Shown in pieces: positions 44,702 to 54,057 of a stretch of 64,000 bases of DNA (positions are counted from its first letter, which is position 1; each line of letters starts with the position of its first letter). Made by a program: the position numbers and the translations under genes. The notes under the pieces are model-generated. The model was not told the origin of the DNA, did not search any database, and saw only the letters and a list, made by a program, of their open reading frames with translations. This DNA comes from G963662605 sp963662605. Its GTDB lineage: Bacteria; Bacteroidota; Ignavibacteria; Ignavibacteriales; Ignavibacteriaceae. Location of the stretch: assembly GCA_963662605.1 (NCBI GenBank), contig OY759785.1, forward strand, positions 806,001 through 870,000, in the 5' to 3' direction.

Positions 44702-45571
44702 ATGTCATCCACTTTAACGCCGGGTGAACGGCAGGAGCTTGAGGCTCTCGCGTTCAAAGTAAGAGAGCACATCATCCGGCTGGCAACAAAGGGAGGCTGC
44801 TTTATCGGAGCTTCGCTTTCCTGTGTTGATATTGTTGTATATCTCTATAAAAAATTATTAAACGTAACTCCACAAAATCTGCAATCACGTGACCGTGATT
44901 ATTTCTTTCTTTCAAAGGGACACGATGTTCCGGCGCTGTATGGTCTATTTGTCGAGCTGGGTATTTTAGAAAAAGAAAGACTGCAGAATCACCTCAAGAC
45001 AAACGATTCCATTTACTGGCATCCTAACCGCGCTATACCGGGAGTAGAATTTCATTCCGGTTCGCTCGGACATCTGCTTTCCGTATCCGCAGGTATGGCG
45101 TATGCAAATAAACTCGACGGATTGAAAAGCAAAGTATGCGTCCTGCTTGGTGACGGCGAATTGAACGAAGGCAGCATCTGGGAATGTGCTCTCGTCAGTG
45201 CCGCGCATAAATTGGATAATCTTATCGCTATCGTTGACCGCAACCACATACAGGCGAATTTCCCGACGGAGGATTTAATTCCTCTTGAACCTCTTGCACA
45301 AAAGTTTGAGGCATTCGGCTGGACAGCATTGACCTGTGACGGCAACAACTACGACGCATTGCATAAAGTGTTTTCGCAGTATCCTTTTACTGAAGGAAAA
45401 CCGACCATCATTATTTGTGATACCACCCGGGGAAAAGGATTGCCGAGCATTGAAGGCCGTCCCGACCGCTGGTTCTGCAATTTCTCCGATGAAGAGATTC
45501 AGGCTCTTCTGACCGAACTGCACACGCAGAAACCGACGCATTTAACCAGTGAAACTTTGATGGTGAGGTAA
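44702..45571 (+). CDS. tktA: Transketolase, N-terminal (TPP-binding) subunit
   Basis: One half of a split transketolase moving two-carbon units between sugar phosphates with thiamine diphosphate. The 289 residues contain FLSKGHDVPALYG, HPNRAIPGVEFHSGSLGHLLSVSAGMA and the TPP/Mg motif GDGELNEGSIWE...IVDRN, then the conserved TRGKGLPSIE. The next gene starts two bases after the stop and encodes the other half. Split forms are common in archaea and in several bacterial phyla. Confidence 0.95.
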   Translation: MSSTLTPGERQELEALAFKVREHIIRLATKGGCFIGASLSCVDIVVYLYKKLLNVTPQNLQSRDRDYFFLSKGHDVPALYGLFVELGILEKERLQNHLKTNDSIYWHPNRAIPGVEFHSGSLGHLLSVSAGMAYANKLDGLKSKVCVLLGDGELNEGSIWECALVSAAHKLDNLIAIVDRNHIQANFPTEDLIPLEPLAQKFEAFGWTALTCDGNNYDALHKVFSQYPFTEGKPTIIICDTTRGKGLPSIEGRPDRWFCNFSDEEIQALLTELHTQKPTHLTSETLMVR

Positions 45572-45573
45572 CA

Positions 45574-46491
45574 ATGAAAAATTATGAAGAACTACTGAGA
45601 GAACTCTCATCACGAGATGACCGAATTGTTGCAATGACAGCAGAGAACAGAGGCCCGTTCCGCGGTTTGTCTGTTGAACTCGGTAAGCGAATGATTGATG
45701 TTGGTATAGCAGAGCAGACACTTATCGGAATGGCGGCGGGATTAGCACTTGCCGGAAAAATTCCGGTCGTCCATGCGTTTTCAACTTTTATGACTATGCG
45801 CGCATTTGAATTTATCCGCACGGATATCGGATTGCCACGGCTTCCGGTAAAACTTATCGGTTCCGCTAACGGTATTTTATCCGAAGCAAACGGACCGACA
45901 CATCAGGCGCTTGAAGACATCGGACTCATGCGCGGTATTCCGCACGTAAATATTTTCTGTCCCGCTGATGCCGAAGATTTGAATATCGGCATGCCGGCAA
46001 TACTTGAAAGTCCCGAACCATTTTATGTACGCTATACAAACCGCGCTCCGGTTTACAAACACTCCGAAGAGTTTAAAATCGGCAAAGCTGAAACTATCAG
46101 CGTCGGCAGTGATATTACATTCCTTACATACGGAGCATTATTTACCGAAACGTTTGAGGCAGTCGAGGCATTAAAGCAAAAAGGTTATTCGGTCGGATTG
46201 CTTAATGTCAGAACATTAAAGCCCATAGATACCGAAGCAATTACCATTGCAGCGGCAAGTTCAAAATTGCTCGTTACGGTCGAGGATCATTTCCTTACGG
46301 GAGGCCTGTTCTCTATTGTCGCGGAAGTGATGGCGTTATCGAATGTTTCGACAAACATATTCCCGATTGCATTTCAGGAACGGTGGTTCAAGCCTGCACT
46401 GATGAAAGATGTTTTGGAATATGAAAAACTCCGCGGGGAGGATATTGCAGAGCGGGTAGAGGGGCATTATCTGAGGTTGAAACAAAAATAA
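45574..46491 (+). CDS. tktB: Transketolase, C-terminal subunit
   Basis: The 305-residue partner has the pyrimidine-binding domain (RMIDVGIAEQTLIGMAAGLALAGKIPVVHAF with the catalytic Glu in VGIAEQ) and the C-terminal transketolase domain (DITFLTYGALFTETFEAVEAL, LNVRTLKPIDTEAI, VEDHFLTGGLFSIVAEV). It must pair with the upstream gene to form an active site across the interface. The two genes are separated by only two bases, so expression is coupled. With zwf this gives both arms of the pentose phosphate pathway. Confidence 0.95.
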   Translation: MKNYEELLRELSSRDDRIVAMTAENRGPFRGLSVELGKRMIDVGIAEQTLIGMAAGLALAGKIPVVHAFSTFMTMRAFEFIRTDIGLPRLPVKLIGSANGILSEANGPTHQALEDIGLMRGIPHVNIFCPADAEDLNIGMPAILESPEPFYVRYTNRAPVYKHSEEFKIGKAETISVGSDITFLTYGALFTETFEAVEALKQKGYSVGLLNVRTLKPIDTEAITIAAASSKLLVTVEDHFLTGGLFSIVAEVMALSNVSTNIFPIAFQERWFKPALMKDVLEYEKLRGEDIAERVEGHYLRLKQK

Positions 46492-46553
46492 TTCGCTCAA
46501 AGAGGTTTTGATTAAATTATGATTCTCAACCTCAACGATAAAGATAATTTGAG

Positions 46554-46792
46554 GTAGAGACGCATGGCATGCGTCTCCCGATTAATCAATGACAATGTAG
46601 AACAAGCCGAAAACCTGACTTGCTCCGCGGCGAATTTATTGGATGCCTTATTCCGGGTGGGATAGCCGGCAGGTGTCTCTTTATAATATTCTGCGAAATT
46701 TATTATATCCGAAGATGAATCATTAATGAAGGTCTTCGCCAGGGTTATCATTTGCTGTGGTGCTGCATGAGACGCATGCCATGCGTCTCTAC
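46554..46792. repeat. 239-bp cassette bounded by perfect 24-bp inverted repeats
   Basis: The arm GTAGAGACGCATGGCATGCG (continuing TCTC; 46554-46577) has its exact reverse complement at 46769-46792. Each arm is itself a GAGACGCATG/CATGCGTCTC palindrome. GAGACGC...GCGTCTC palindromes of this kind are frequent in Bacteroidetes and cyanobacteria. A 105-codon frame on the minus strand (46512-46829) spans the cassette; its peptide (EYYKETPAGYPTRNKASN and flanks) matches nothing I recognise and includes the repeat arms, so it is more likely element sequence than a gene. The rest of 46492-46915 shows no other feature. Confidence 0.7.
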
Positions 46793-46915
46793 GTCGGATG
46801 TGTTGTTCAAGTTTATTTGGGTTTGTCACCCAATGATTGGTGTCTCAATTCATTGAAGTGTGGTGAGAATGGCATGTCCCATGTCAATCACAAAATGAAA
46901 CGTGTCAGCCCGCCC

Positions 46916-48058
46916 TTACTTCATGCAGGATAAAAGATACCCTGTCACTTTTTCCGTTCCGTTTTCGAAAGGATATGCTTTTACTCTTTCTGTAAACTGC
47001 GAAAAGTAAACTTCATCAGTCAGCATCCGCTCAACAACTTTAGTCAGTTTGTGTATATCTCTTTCGTATATTCCAAGATTATTCTCGACAAGAAAATCAA
47101 CATTACCTTTTTCCTGTTCCCATATATAACTGTTTACAACCGGGATTTTCCGGGATAGTAATATTTCCATGAAAGTAGAAGCACCGCATTTTGATATAAC
47201 GATGTCCGATATGCTGATAAGTTCATAAACGAAATTAATATATCCGAATACATGCAGGCGGCTGAGATTTTTCTTTTCTTTCAGCGACGAGGCAAATTTA
47301 AATAGCGAGGCATTCTTGCCGCAGACAAAGATGATTTCGAAATCGGCATCAATCCGTAAAATATTCCGCAGTAAATGTTCTCCGTTCGGAATGCCGTCTC
47401 CGCCGCCGAGAACAAGAACCACTTTTCTATTTCCGATTCCGTGTTTTTCTCTGAAAAGCTTCGTCTCTTCATCAGTGGCGATATGGGAGAATCTTTCATG
47501 AAGCATGAACGGGAATACATGAATGTTCTCTTCGGGAATGTCCAATTTAAGGCAATGCTCTTTCAGTCTTTCACTGAACAAAACAAAATTCTGCTCTTTG
47601 CGCAGGAACCACACCGCGTGTGCCGTGTAGGGGTCGGTCACCAGCGTTACGATTTTATTCGAAAGATTATGTTTCTCCGTTATTGCATAGACCGGGTGAA
47701 TGCAGAAAAAGTGACAGATGATGATGATGTCCGGCTTTTCATCAATAAGGATTTGCGTTAAATATTTTTCAACGGTTTTCGATACTGCGCGTACGGTTAT
47801 TTCGGATATCGGCCGGACTTTATACAAAGCGTAAATACCCTCGTAAAGCCATTTTGCTCTGTTCTGTAGAATTCGATATCCGTCTTCAATGATGATGCGG
47901 ACAAGTTTGCAGGACTTTTCGAACGGATTAATAAGCACGGATTCAGTATCCCCGGGGTTGTGCTTCTTAAGATACTCCGATATTGCTTTCGCGGGCGCCA
48001 GATGGCCGCCGCCCGTATTCAGATAAATAAATGCCAGTTTTTTCTTTGCCATAATCAT
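46916..48058 (-). CDS. GT28/MGDG-synthase-like glycosyltransferase
   Basis: The 380-residue protein opens with AFIYLNTGGGHLAPAKAISEYL, the N-terminal glycine loop of monogalactosyldiacylglycerol synthase and UgtP-like enzymes. The C-terminal Rossmann half has VVLVLGGGDGIPNGEHLL, FEIIFVCGKNASL, HVFGYINFVYELISISDIVISKCGASTFMEIL and PVVNSYIWEQEKGNVDFL, the GT28 donor-binding region. It likely adds a sugar to diacylglycerol or a similar lipid at the inner face of the membrane. Its ATG overlaps the stop of the preceding gene (ATGA), which encodes another enzyme of the same general fold. Confidence 0.82.
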   Translation of the reverse strand: MIMAKKKLAFIYLNTGGGHLAPAKAISEYLKKHNPGDTESVLINPFEKSCKLVRIIIEDGYRILQNRAKWLYEGIYALYKVRPISEITVRAVSKTVEKYLTQILIDEKPDIIIICHFFCIHPVYAITEKHNLSNKIVTLVTDPYTAHAVWFLRKEQNFVLFSERLKEHCLKLDIPEENIHVFPFMLHERFSHIATDEETKLFREKHGIGNRKVVLVLGGGDGIPNGEHLLRNILRIDADFEIIFVCGKNASLFKFASSLKEKKNLSRLHVFGYINFVYELISISDIVISKCGASTFMEILLSRKIPVVNSYIWEQEKGNVDFLVENNLGIYERDIHKLTKVVERMLTDEVYFSQFTERVKAYPFENGTEKVTGYLLSCMK

Positions 48059-49404
48059 CTCAATAAAGGTGAATGATCTTGCGTGATCTTTCCTGTTTTG
48101 ATAACATCAAGCATTTTGTACGTGCCCAACTTGCGTGCCTTCAAAAACCCCGACCATGCCGCTTCGGCAATAACACCTTTGTTCAGTTTTTCAAACAACC
48201 ACTGGTGCGTGTACTCGGGATTTTCCTGCCGTATCCCGGCCTGAATTTCATAAAGCCACTTGGCGTTGAATTTTTCCTGTGAACCGATGGGGGGAGTCAT
48301 AATTATAGGCAATCCGAGAGCACAGTAGAAAGATAACTCGCTCGGCTTTGTCCACAGAATATCGGTATCCGCCAATGCGGCATTGAACTGGTCGAAATAC
48401 GCATTCATGGTCTCCGCATAAATGATAGTAACGGCATCAGAATCCGGAGCAACTTTTTCTTTGACGGTTTTAAAATAGTCCCGCACTTCTTTTCTGATGC
48501 CGGCGACGAGTATAAGTCTGACTTTATTACTTTGAATGTAATCTTTTAGACTGTCCGCTATTTTTCCGCCGATTTCTTTCTGTGCGCCTGCTCCTCCAAC
48601 CGCGTACATAATAGTCAGTCGTTCATCAACCGCCGGAGTATATGTTTCCTTCCCGAGAAAATACTGAACATTCTTCCCGTGTAAAGTCTGGAATCTTTGC
48701 TGTGGGTCAAGATGCAGCAACCGTTTGCGGAGATTCTTCTTCAATACCGGAAGTTCTCTGCCGCCGAGCAGCTCTTCGGGCAGCGGGAATCCGGTTGTAT
48801 AAATTCTATCTGTCGGCACTCCATAGGTGCGAAGTCGCTGTGCAGCTTTGTCGCACGGGGCAAAATATTCTATCCTGCTTTCATACGGATCTTTTGCTAC
48901 CCATACACGATTAATGTCCGCATCGCAGATAATGCAAAACACCTGCTGAAAACTTTCCAGATCAACGGATATTGCCGACGCGTAAAATGAGGCAACAACC
49001 GGAATATTTTTTGTCCGGACTTTCTCCAGCATATAGGAGCACAGCCCCTTGCTGATGTTTGATCGCAGGTAATTTACCTGAAAGGTGGAATTGGATAAAT
49101 CGCGTATCGGATAATATGATGGTATTTGCAAAAAGGCGTCGAGCAAATTGAATAAATAATTACCGATGAAAGGGATGCTTTTTGCACGGGAGAAAAACTC
49201 GTATGTATTAAGAATCCTTTTCCATCTCTTTTTTTCTTTCGGCGAAACATCGGCTTCAAAACCGTCCGTGATAATGCCGCCTTCGGCAAAATTCCTTAAA
49301 GGATACGTGGCGCGTTGATGCCCATAGCCCATGTTTGCAGTTACAATCCAGTACTTTTCAGTCTCAGGAATACCCTGAATGTCAATATTATGCAGATTAT
49401 TCAT
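48055..49404 (-). CDS. Second GT-B glycosyltransferase-like protein
   Basis: The 449-residue protein starts with the family-like WIVTANMGYGHQRATYPLRNF (glycine loop plus GHxRA, as in MGDG synthase/MurG-type enzymes). The second half has LTIMYAVGGAGAQKEIGGKIADSL, RLILVAGIRKEVRDYF and TDILWTKPSELSFYCALGLPIIMTPPIGSQEKFNAKWL, which resembles the donor-site region of GT-B folds with the conserved K-S/E-L pattern. It is coupled to the following GT28-like gene by a 4-base overlap, so the two may act in sequence on one glycolipid or form a heteromer. No specific family name is certain. Confidence 0.72.
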   Translation of the reverse strand: MNNLHNIDIQGIPETEKYWIVTANMGYGHQRATYPLRNFAEGGIITDGFEADVSPKEKKRWKRILNTYEFFSRAKSIPFIGNYLFNLLDAFLQIPSYYPIRDLSNSTFQVNYLRSNISKGLCSYMLEKVRTKNIPVVASFYASAISVDLESFQQVFCIICDADINRVWVAKDPYESRIEYFAPCDKAAQRLRTYGVPTDRIYTTGFPLPEELLGGRELPVLKKNLRKRLLHLDPQQRFQTLHGKNVQYFLGKETYTPAVDERLTIMYAVGGAGAQKEIGGKIADSLKDYIQSNKVRLILVAGIRKEVRDYFKTVKEKVAPDSDAVTIIYAETMNAYFDQFNAALADTDILWTKPSELSFYCALGLPIIMTPPIGSQEKFNAKWLYEIQAGIRQENPEYTHQWLFEKLNKGVIAEAAWSGFLKARKLGTYKMLDVIKTGKITQDHSPLLR

Positions 49405-49626
49405 TTCCAGCGTAAAATATTAGTAAACGTATAGACAAATGTAAGCATTCGGGCATTAGAAGCAGACTTTCCCTTGAAAATTAATGTTCAGCTAATATTG
49501 CTTTAATACTCTCTTAATACTCCTAACGTAATTTTCCCGTGTTGGAATTTGCTATTTATTCCTTATTCATGACAATGACGAAATTATGCCACAATCAGAG
49601 ATGAAAGCTTGCAAGAAATTGATATA

Positions 49627-51354
49627 ATGAAACTAATTTTGGAAAAGAAGCCGGGACTGAAGGAAAAGATTCCGGGATTTCTTTTTCGTGTTCTCAAACA
49701 TACAATCGAAAAGATTACACATCTTCGCGAAATAAATGACTTCTTAAAATCTCATCAGGGAAAAAGAGCCGATGAGTTTATTGAGGAGTTTTTGGAGGAG
49801 ATTGATTGCACGTATGCTGCGTCAATGAAAGGGCTCAGTTCCATTCCGAGCGAGGGGAAACTGTTAATCGTTGCGAACCATCCTTTGGGTGGTTTGGACG
49901 GGCTGCTGTTGTACAAATGTATTACAGCTATACGGCAGGATGTCAAAATAATTGCAAACGATGTACTGAGTGCCGTTGATAATCTATCTGATATTTTTCT
50001 TCCGTTCAACGTGTTCGGCCGCGTAACAAAGCAACAGATATTGCAAATACATCGAGCTTTGCAGAAAGAACAGGCGGTAATCGTTTTTCCGGCAGGTGAA
50101 GTTTCGAGATGGGGGTGGAAAGGTTTACGGGATACCAAGTGGAAATCAGGAGTAGTTCATTTAGCTGAACAGAACCGGGCGGCAATTTTGCCTGTGTATG
50201 TTGAAGCAAAAAATTCCTTTTTATTTTATGCTGTGTCTTTGATTTCAAAAAGACTTTCGACATTTCTTCTGCCGCATGAATTGTTCAACAAAAAGGGTTT
50301 GTCGGTTGAATTCAAAATCGGCAGCCCGATTCCCGCAAAAAGTTTTAATACAGCCTTGTTCAATAAAAAACATATAACTAAGCTGCTGAAAAAGCATGTC
50401 TACGCTCTCGGCAAGAACAAATCCGGTGTCTTCCTGACTGAAAAAACGGTTATGCACCCCGGGGATCGCAAGATGTTATATAAAGAAATCAAACGCACGG
50501 CGCTGATAGGAAAAACGACAGACAACAAATCCATCTACCTTATCGAAAGCGGGCAGTCCCCGCTGATTATGCAGGAGATAGGACGTCTACGTGAGATTAC
50601 TTTCCGGAAAGTGGGAGAGGGCACCGGCTCAAAGCTTGATCTTGATGCGTATGATGCTTACTATAAACATATTGTGCTATGGGATGAGGAAGAGCTCGAT
50701 ATTGTCGGAGCATACAGAATCGGGATGGGTAGTGAAATTATGAAAGCAAGAGGTTATAAAGGATTTTATACCGCAACCTTGTTTGATTTTTCAGACGGTA
50801 TGAGTGAAACAATGGACGCATCCGCGGAGCTCGGCAGAAGTTTTATTCAGGCGAAGTACTGGAATAGTCATGCTCTTGATTATTTATGGATGGGTGTCGG
50901 TGCTTTTCTTGCGATGCATCCGGAGATACGGTATTTGTTCGGCCCGGTAAGCATCAGCAGCGCGTATGATGATGAATCGCAAAAAGCGCTGGTGCATTTT
51001 TACCGGACATGGTTCGGCACAGCCGGCAAAGTTCAGGCAAAGAACGCCCTGTTCATCTCCTCTGATGAAGAATCGGTACTTAATCAGAAATTCCCCGGTG
51101 AGAATTACGCAAGCGAATTCAAATCCTTGAAGAATTATTTACGTATCAAAGGATTTACCGTCCCGACTTTGTATAAGCAGTATGCGGAGTTGTGTGAACC
51201 GGGAGGTGTATCATTCTACGATTTCAGCATTGACCATGATTTCAAGGATTGCGTGGATGGATTTATTTTTGTTGATCTTGCGAAAATGAAGCAATCCAAA
51301 AAACAACGGTATCTTGAACAAGTGCCGCTGAAAAAATTCAACATTCCGGCTTGA
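49627..51354 (+). CDS. OlsF-like bifunctional acyltransferase for ornithine-type aminolipids
   Basis: The ATG at 49627 is taken instead of a TTG at 49609. The 575-residue protein joins two domains. Residues about 60-270 are a lysophospholipid-acyltransferase-like PlsC domain with ANHPLGGLDG (His85, Asp91) and FPAGEVSRWGWKGLRDTKW. Residues about 290-520 are an N-acyl-amino-acid synthase/OlsB-like GNAT domain (EIGRLREITFRKVGEGTGS, DIVGAYRIGMGSEIM, ELGRSFIQAKYW, LFGPVSISSAY). This order is that of OlsF, which first N-acylates ornithine and then O-acylates it to ornithine lipid. The amino acid could also be glycine. A metallophosphoesterase gene follows after six bases. Confidence 0.82.
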   Translation: MKLILEKKPGLKEKIPGFLFRVLKHTIEKITHLREINDFLKSHQGKRADEFIEEFLEEIDCTYAASMKGLSSIPSEGKLLIVANHPLGGLDGLLLYKCITAIRQDVKIIANDVLSAVDNLSDIFLPFNVFGRVTKQQILQIHRALQKEQAVIVFPAGEVSRWGWKGLRDTKWKSGVVHLAEQNRAAILPVYVEAKNSFLFYAVSLISKRLSTFLLPHELFNKKGLSVEFKIGSPIPAKSFNTALFNKKHITKLLKKHVYALGKNKSGVFLTEKTVMHPGDRKMLYKEIKRTALIGKTTDNKSIYLIESGQSPLIMQEIGRLREITFRKVGEGTGSKLDLDAYDAYYKHIVLWDEEELDIVGAYRIGMGSEIMKARGYKGFYTATLFDFSDGMSETMDASAELGRSFIQAKYWNSHALDYLWMGVGAFLAMHPEIRYLFGPVSISSAYDDESQKALVHFYRTWFGTAGKVQAKNALFISSDEESVLNQKFPGENYASEFKSLKNYLRIKGFTVPTLYKQYAELCEPGGVSFYDFSIDHDFKDCVDGFIFVDLAKMKQSKKQRYLEQVPLKKFNIPA

Positions 51355-51360
51355 TGTACA

Positions 51361-52287
51361 ATGAAAATAATACATATTTCCGATCTGCATATAAATACAT
51401 TTATGAATGATGCCTCGACTGACAAGGTATCCTATCTGCTGAAGCATATATCAAATCTTGCGTTCGATCATCTGGTAATCACGGGAGACATAACGGATAA
51501 CGGGGCAAATGAGGAGTTCGAAATATTCCGGGATTTGCTTTCTTGCTACGGACTTCTTGATACCGAACGCACAACGGCAATAATAGGGAATCATGATATA
51601 TTCGGCGGCATTCAAAGAGCTGACGATATTCTCGCTTTTCCGGAGCGGTGCAGGCTGACAGATTTCAAATCGCGGCAGTTTTTGCTACAACAAACTGTGC
51701 CGGAGCTTTTCGAAAATTGCAAGGAGAACAGCCCGGCTTATCCGTTTATTAAAGAAATCAAAAACACATTATTCTGTGCATTGAACAGCAGCATTCCGTA
51801 TTCTGCATTTAAGAATCCATTTGCCTCAAACGGCGGCATAGATGATGAACAATATAATACACTTTACGAAAAGCTTCTTGACGCGCAAGACCGTGGGAAA
51901 AACATTGTTATTCTTTTGCATCACCACTGCAATAAAATAAAGTCCGACAGCGCGACGCTGATTAAAACGATGTGGACAAATATTGAAAAGCAGACAATGA
52001 AGATGCGTAAGAAAAAACGGCTGATCGCTTTGTTTAAGGCGTTTCAGGTTAAACTTGTACTGCACGGGCATGTGCATATATCAGAGCACTACGAGCGGAG
52101 CGGGGTTGATTTTTATAATGCAGGTGGAACGATTGACAATCATTATCATAACATACTACAGTATAATGAGTTCACTGTTTCCGGCACAAAAACGGAAGCA
52201 GGCATTATGCAGCTGTCGTACCATCCGAAAAAACGTTCGCGATATGAGTGGCAGGCTCCGGCTTCGCGGATGCTTCACATAGCCTAA
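51361..52287 (+). CDS. Metallophosphoesterase (calcineurin-like)
   Basis: The 308-residue cytoplasmic protein has the full metal-binding set: IIHISDLHINTF (D-x-H), VITGDITDNG (GD), AIIGNHDIFGG (GNHD), VILLHHHCNK (H) and VLHGHVHISE (GHxH). It belongs to the Icc/3',5'-cyclic-nucleotide phosphodiesterase-like group of the superfamily, whose members also cleave lipid-linked diphosphates (LpxH type). It lies six bases after the OlsF-like gene, which makes a phospholipid or lipid-intermediate substrate attractive but unproven. It ends three bases from the convergent ptsI stop. Confidence 0.9.
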   Translation: MKIIHISDLHINTFMNDASTDKVSYLLKHISNLAFDHLVITGDITDNGANEEFEIFRDLLSCYGLLDTERTTAIIGNHDIFGGIQRADDILAFPERCRLTDFKSRQFLLQQTVPELFENCKENSPAYPFIKEIKNTLFCALNSSIPYSAFKNPFASNGGIDDEQYNTLYEKLLDAQDRGKNIVILLHHHCNKIKSDSATLIKTMWTNIEKQTMKMRKKKRLIALFKAFQVKLVLHGHVHISEHYERSGVDFYNAGGTIDNHYHNILQYNEFTVSGTKTEAGIMQLSYHPKKRSRYEWQAPASRMLHIA

Positions 52288-52290
52288 ACC

Positions 52291-54057
52291 TTAAATAATA
52301 TTTCTGGTTCGCGGCACGTCGTTCTCTTTAAAGAACTTATTGATCATCGCAACTACTTCAACCTCGTGAGAAGCAGCAAGCGAAGCATTCGCCAGTGCTG
52401 CCGCTTTTTCAAACGAAAGCGCACGGATGGTCCGCTTAATTGATGGAATTGCAGACGCCGCGACAGAAATTGATTCCAATCCCAATCCGATAAGCAAAGG
52501 CAAGGCGAGATTATCCGCAGCCATTTCACCGCACATGCTCACAACGGCATTGCCGCGTTTGCCTTCTTTGATGATATGTGCAAGAGTGCGGAGTACCGCC
52601 GGATGAAATTCCTGATACAGATATGAAACATGATCATTGCCGCGGTCAACAGCCATGAGGTATTGGATCAAGTCGTTCGTGCCGATGCTCAAAAAGTCAA
52701 CTTCCTTGGCGTATTCATAAGCCATAACAGCCGCTGACGGGACTTCGATCATAATACCGAGGCGCATTTTTTTATTGTATGGTTTTTGTTCGTTCTTTAA
52801 TTCTTCCGCGCACTCGCGAAGTAAAAATTTTGTCTGTCTAATTTCCTCAATAGATGAAACCATCGGAAGCATCAACTGAATGTTATCGTGCTGGTTCGCG
52901 CGCAGCAAAGCACGAATCTGGGCTTTGAACATGACTCTGTTTTCAAGCAGGAATCGTATACCGCGCAAGCCGAGGAACGGATTTGCTTCCTTAAAATCCC
53001 ATATCTTTACCTTGTCGCCGCCCGTATCGAACGCGCGGATGGTAACCATGCGGGGATAAATACGCTGCGCAAGCCTCGAATACGTGATGCACTGTTCGTC
53101 TTCGTTCGGGATTTCACCGTTTTCTTCGATCATCTGCTCTGTCCGGTATAATCCGATGCCTTCGGCGCCGTTGGTAACAACCATTTCAATTTCACCGGAG
53201 ACATCAACGTTCGCATTAATAGCTATAATTTTATTATCAACAGTCTGTGCCGGTTTATCTTTTAATTCCTTCAGTTCCTCGTTGACAATCTGCATCTTTT
53301 TGATTTTATCGTTGTAGAATGCAAGCTGTTCTTCGGTCGGATTAACGAAAACGTATCCGTGAAAACCATCAACGATCAGTAAATCATCCTGATTGATGTG
53401 ATGAGATCCGTCGTGAGTACCGACGATAGCGGGAATATCAAGCGAGCGGGCAAGAATAGCCGCGTGTGATGTAAGTCCGCCGCGGTCGGTGACATATGCC
53501 TTGGTATCCCACTTTGAAAACAACAATGTGTCCGCCGGGGTTAAGCCTTCACTCACCACAATAACACCCGGAGTGATCCTTGATTGCAGGCGCTTCTTTT
53601 GCAAATTACGGATGATGCGGTTTTTAATATCTTCAATATCCAACGCCCGTTCTTTGAGATAATCCTCATTTGCAACGATCATCAGATCCTGATATTTGGT
53701 AATCTCGTTCTGGACAATAAAATCAGGATGTTTTTTTTCCGTCCTTATTCTTCTTTCAATGCACTCCTGAAGTACCGGATCATCAAGTATCATCAGTTGC
53801 GCGGAAAAGATACCTGAGCGTTCCGGACCCATTTTTTCATGTGCAAGATCAAAGATTTTTGTCAGTTCTTTTTTCGCTTTGCCAAGTGCTTCGCGGAAAT
53901 TTTCAATAGCTTCTTCTACATCAATAATATCCTGATCGCTTACCGCGAGAACTTCCTTATGGAACAGATGGGCTTTGCCGATGACAATACCCGGAGCGGC
54001 AGCGATGCCGGCGACGGTATTGCTGGCTTTTTTTACAATTTCTTTTAAACCTTTCAT
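52291..54057 (-). CDS. ptsI: Phosphoenolpyruvate-protein phosphotransferase (enzyme I)
   Basis: The first phosphocarrier of the PTS, which takes phosphate from PEP and passes it to HPr. The 588 residues include the phosphohistidine site GGLTSHAAILARSLDIPAIVG (His198), the PEP-binding barrel (GIGLYRTEQM, IRAFDTGGDK, NPFLGLRGIRF, GIMIEVPSAA, FSIGTNDL-like FLSIGTNDLIQY) and the catalytic Cys in VVSMCGEMA. It overlaps ptsH by four bases. No sugar permease (EIIB/EIIC) is nearby, so a regulatory phosphorelay is likely. Confidence 0.96.
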   Translation of the reverse strand: MKGLKEIVKKASNTVAGIAAAPGIVIGKAHLFHKEVLAVSDQDIIDVEEAIENFREALGKAKKELTKIFDLAHEKMGPERSGIFSAQLMILDDPVLQECIERRIRTEKKHPDFIVQNEITKYQDLMIVANEDYLKERALDIEDIKNRIIRNLQKKRLQSRITPGVIVVSEGLTPADTLLFSKWDTKAYVTDRGGLTSHAAILARSLDIPAIVGTHDGSHHINQDDLLIVDGFHGYVFVNPTEEQLAFYNDKIKKMQIVNEELKELKDKPAQTVDNKIIAINANVDVSGEIEMVVTNGAEGIGLYRTEQMIEENGEIPNEDEQCITYSRLAQRIYPRMVTIRAFDTGGDKVKIWDFKEANPFLGLRGIRFLLENRVMFKAQIRALLRANQHDNIQLMLPMVSSIEEIRQTKFLLRECAEELKNEQKPYNKKMRLGIMIEVPSAAVMAYEYAKEVDFLSIGTNDLIQYLMAVDRGNDHVSYLYQEFHPAVLRTLAHIIKEGKRGNAVVSMCGEMAADNLALPLLIGLGLESISVAASAIPSIKRTIRALSFEKAAALANASLAASHEVEVVAMINKFFKENDVPRTRNII

